8,915 nt of DNA from Nitrospirales bacterium. GTDB lineage: Bacteria > Nitrospirota > Thermodesulfovibrionia > Thermodesulfovibrionales > Dissulfurispiraceae. Made by a program: the position numbers and the translations under genes. Where the stretch lies: contig JADLDZ010000192.1 in NCBI GenBank assembly GCA_020846375.1, forward strand, positions 1 to 8,915, given 5' to 3'. This document shows, piece by piece, positions 7,016-8,915 of the stretch. The notes beneath the pieces are model-generated. The model did no database searches. It had not been told where the DNA came from and saw nothing but the letters and a program-made list of their open reading frames with translations. Within the stretch, counting starts at the first letter, position 1, and every line of letters begins with the position of its first letter.

Positions 7016-7511
7016 GATCTTCTTCGGATATTTCGCCGTCGTCATGGTAGTGCTGTCTCTGTTGATCGTAACGAGGAAGAATCCGGTGCACAGTGTGCTC
7101 TGGATGCTTGCATTGTTCTTCCATATCGCCGGCCTTTACCTCTTCCTGAATGCCGAGTTCCTGGCTGCCGTGCAGGTTATCCTGTATGCGGGGGCCATCC
7201 TGGTCCTGTTCCTCTTCGTCGTCATGATGCTGAACCTCAAGGAGGAGGTCATGGGGGAGCGCTTCGGGAAGGAGTGGCCCGTCGGCATCTCTATCGGCGC
7301 GTTCATCCTCGTGCTTTTTTTCTTTACTATCAATAAGTTTTCACAGGGGCCCACAGGGCAGTACACTATCGAAAGGATCAAGGCGGAAACCCACACGAAG
7401 GCCATCGGGTCGGTGCTCTATACCGAGTTCCTCCTGCCTTTTGAAATCGCGTCGCTTATCCTGCTGATCGCCATTGTGGGGGCGATCGTACTGGCGAAAA
7501 AGACCAAGTAG
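7005..7511 (+). CDS. nuoJ: NADH-quinone oxidoreductase subunit J (ND6 homologue)
   Basis: NuoJ is a small membrane subunit between NuoH and the antiporter-like subunits. Its third helix takes part in the coupling movement of complex I. From ATG 7005 it is 168 aa with five likely membrane helices (about 5-23, 29-50, 53-75, 93-110, 141-163). The conserved part is NPVHSVLWMLALFFHIAGLY (26-45), then LNAEFLAAVQVILYAGAILV (48-67), which contains the YAGA element (61-64) of the third helix. The final helix ends in GAIVLAKK (159-166). The longer reading from GTG 6999 would add only two residues and lacks a well-spaced ribosome binding site, so I chose 7005. The start lies within the end of nuoI, and nuoK follows after 28 nt. 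Confidence 0.95.
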   Translation: MLPKIFFGYFAVVMVVLSLLIVTRKNPVHSVLWMLALFFHIAGLYLFLNAEFLAAVQVILYAGAILVLFLFVVMMLNLKEEVMGERFGKEWPVGISIGAFILVLFFFTINKFSQGPTGQYTIERIKAETHTKAIGSVLYTEFLLPFEIASLILLIAIVGAIVLAKKTK

Positions 7512-7529
7512 GGAGTGAAAGGGAAAGGA

Positions 7530-7535
7530 AGGAGG
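7530..7535 (+). promoter_or_regulatory. Ribosome binding site of nuoK
   Basis: AGGAGG, within a longer GGAAAGGAAGGAGGG purine run in the 28-nt nuoJ/nuoK gap, lies 4 nt before ATG 7540. This is a strong, closely spaced site that supports the nuoK start. Confidence 0.75.
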
Positions 7536-7539
7536 GTCA

Positions 7540-7842
7540 ATGGTACCTTTGGAATGGTATATAGGGTTGAGCACCGTACTCTTCGTTATCGGGGTCGTCG
7601 GCTTTTTGATCAGGAGGAATATCCTCATCATGCTCATGTCCATCGAGCTGATGCTGAACTCGGTCAATATCAGCCTCGTCGCCTTCAGCCACTACCTGCA
7701 GGACCTGCGCGGGCAGGTGCTCGTGTTCTTCATCATCACGGTGGCGGCGGCGGAGGCGGCCATCGGGCTGGCGATTCTGATCTCGCTGTTCAGGAACAAG
7801 GAAGCAGTCCATACTGACGAAATGACAGAGATGAAAGGGTAA
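7540..7842 (+). CDS. nuoK: NADH-quinone oxidoreductase subunit K (ND4L homologue)
   Basis: NuoK is the smallest membrane subunit. It has three helices (about residues 6-24, 28-49, 60-84) and takes part in proton translocation between NuoJ and NuoN. The 100 aa length matches the E. coli protein. The two conserved membrane glutamates needed for activity in the family fall at E36 (MLMSIELMLNSVN) and E72 (ITVAAAEAAIGLA), the same positions as in E. coli NuoK. The short charged tail from about residue 85 is variable in the family. The related Na+/H+ antiporter subunit MrpC/MnhC is the only serious alternative, and is excluded by position between nuoJ and nuoL. The stop is 6 nt before nuoL. Confidence 0.97.
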   Translation: MVPLEWYIGLSTVLFVIGVVGFLIRRNILIMLMSIELMLNSVNISLVAFSHYLQDLRGQVLVFFIITVAAAEAAIGLAILISLFRNKEAVHTDEMTEMKG

Positions 7843-7848
7843 CCGAAA

Positions 7849-8915
7849 ATGGATATGTATGTCTTGATTCCCCTCTTGCCGCTCGCGGCGTTTGTCATCA
7901 ATATTCTCCTCGGAAAGATCATCATCAAGGACAAGGCCCACTGGGTGGCCATCCCCGCGGTGGCCGGCTCCTTCACTCTGGCCATACGGACCTTCCTGGA
8001 AGTGATGGACGGAAAGGTGATCAACCAGGATATCTACAGCTGGATCGTCTCCGGCAGCTTCAAGGCCACTGTCGGCTTCCTCATCGACCCGCTGTCCGCC
8101 GTCATGCTCCTCGTGGTGACCAGCATAAGCCTCCTGGTCCATATCTATTCGGTGGGGTACATGCACGGGGACAAGGGGTACTACCGGTTCTTCTCCTACC
8201 TGAGCCTCTTCACCTTTTCCATGCTGATGCTGGTGCTGGGGAACAACCTCCTCCAGCTCTATTTCGGGTGGGAGGCGGTCGGGCTCTGCTCCTACTTCCT
8301 CATCGGCTTCTGGTACGAAAAGAAGAGCGCTGCGGATGCCGGGAAGAAGGCCTTCATCGTCAACCGCTTCGGTGACTTCGGTTTCGGACTGGGAGTTATC
8401 CTGATTTTCCTGTATATCGGCAGCATCCACTATGCCGATATCTTCGGCAAGGTCGGAGCGCTGCAGGGCAAGACAATCTACATGCTGGGGTATGAGGTGG
8501 ACCTCATCAGTCTCATCGCGCTCCTGCTCTTCTGCGGTGCGGTGGGGAAATCGGCGCAGATCCCCCTGCACGTGTGGCTCCCGGATGCCATGGAAGGCCC
8601 CACCCCGGTGAGCGCCCTGATCCATGCCGCGACAATGGTCACCGCCGGCGTTTTCATGGTGGCGCGGTTCAACCCGGTGTTCACTCTCTCCCCCGTCGCC
8701 ATGGCGGTGGTGGCCCTGACCGGTGCCATAACGAGTCTCTTCGCCGCGACCATCGCCCTGGTGCAGAACGATATCAAGAGGATCGTCGCCTATTCGACCG
8801 TCAGCCAGCTCGGCTACATGTTCCTCGCCTGCGGAGTGGGTGCGTACGGGGCGGGCGTCTTCCACCTGTACACTCATGCGTACTTCAAGGCCCTCCTTTT
8901 CCTGGGCGCGGGCAG
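7849..8915 (+). CDS. nuoL: NADH-quinone oxidoreductase subunit L (ND5 homologue), 3'-truncated by window
   Basis: NuoL is the distal antiporter-like proton-pumping subunit of the membrane arm. It is open from ATG 7849 to the window end, giving 355 of the usual 600-odd residues, so the C-terminal helices and the lateral helix HL are not visible. Conserved charged residues of the pumping channel are present: E142 in YFGWEAVGLCSYFLIGFW, D176 in IVNRFGDFGFG, K234 in GAVGKSAQIPLHVWLPDAME, H259 in PTPVSALIHAATMVTAGVF, and H339, H343 and K347 in FHLYTHAYFKALLFLGAG. NDIKRIVAYSTVSQLGYM (307-324) is the usual broken-helix region. These residues match E. coli NuoL E144, D178, K229, H254, H334, H338 and K342, as far as recalled. 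A purine-rich site (AAAGGGT, 7834-7840) across the end of nuoK supports the start. nuoM and nuoN are expected downstream. Confidence 0.97.
   Translation, partial: MDMYVLIPLLPLAAFVINILLGKIIIKDKAHWVAIPAVAGSFTLAIRTFLEVMDGKVINQDIYSWIVSGSFKATVGFLIDPLSAVMLLVVTSISLLVHIYSVGYMHGDKGYYRFFSYLSLFTFSMLMLVLGNNLLQLYFGWEAVGLCSYFLIGFWYEKKSAADAGKKAFIVNRFGDFGFGLGVILIFLYIGSIHYADIFGKVGALQGKTIYMLGYEVDLISLIALLLFCGAVGKSAQIPLHVWLPDAMEGPTPVSALIHAATMVTAGVFMVARFNPVFTLSPVAMAVVALTGAITSLFAATIALVQNDIKRIVAYSTVSQLGYMFLACGVGAYGAGVFHLYTHAYFKALLFLGAG

Noticed and set aside
7537..8877. 446-codon open frame on the - strand opposite nuoK/nuoL
   Set aside because: Composition (many His, Glu, Asp, Arg) is what results from reading hydrophobic membrane-protein codons backwards; no family resemblance.
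7540..8915. Mrp/Mnh-type Na+/H+ antiporter genes instead of nuoK/nuoL
   Set aside because: The pair follows nuoJ within a complete nuo order, and NuoK shows E36 and E72 at the complex I positions.

Overview
The whole window is one stretch of a bacterial respiratory complex I operon (NADH:quinone oxidoreductase, type I). All genes are on the + strand in the standard nuo order: nuoD (5' end cut off by the window), nuoE, nuoF, nuoG, nuoH, nuoI, nuoJ, nuoK and nuoL (3' end cut off). No RNA gene, mobile element, CRISPR array, long repeat, terminator or clear promoter was seen. The promoter presumably lies upstream of nuoA, outside the window.

The genes follow each other tightly. Gaps are 10 nt (D/E), 2 nt (E/F), 28 nt (J/K) and 6 nt (K/L). 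F/G and G/H share stop/start overlaps (ATGA and GTGA), and I/J overlap by 11 nt. The only sizeable gap is 72 nt between nuoH and nuoI. Together the genes encode the NADH input module (E, F, G), part of the quinone module (D, I) and much of the membrane proton-pumping arm (H, J, K, L). Electrons from NADH enter at FMN on NuoF and pass along Fe-S clusters in NuoF, NuoG and NuoI to quinone at the NuoD/NuoH junction. The energy is carried through H, J, K and L to pump protons. Because E, F and G are present, this is a full NADH-oxidising complex and not the reduced 11-subunit form.

The organism looks like a GC-rich Gram-negative bacterium. Unfused nuoD, the gene order and the formate-dehydrogenase-like NuoG would fit a deltaproteobacterial (Desulfobacterota/Geobacter-like) or Nitrospirota lineage. 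This placement is inference from general protein character and is weakly held.

The most notable item is NuoG (877 aa). Its large C-terminal part closely resembles the catalytic subunit of molybdenum/tungsten formate dehydrogenases, but the active-site positions appear to be replaced. It also keeps both cysteine motifs of a 2x[4Fe-4S] ferredoxin domain, so it seems to carry one cluster more than textbook NuoG. Apart from this, the region is an ordinary housekeeping operon, and I see no evidence of an undescribed system.
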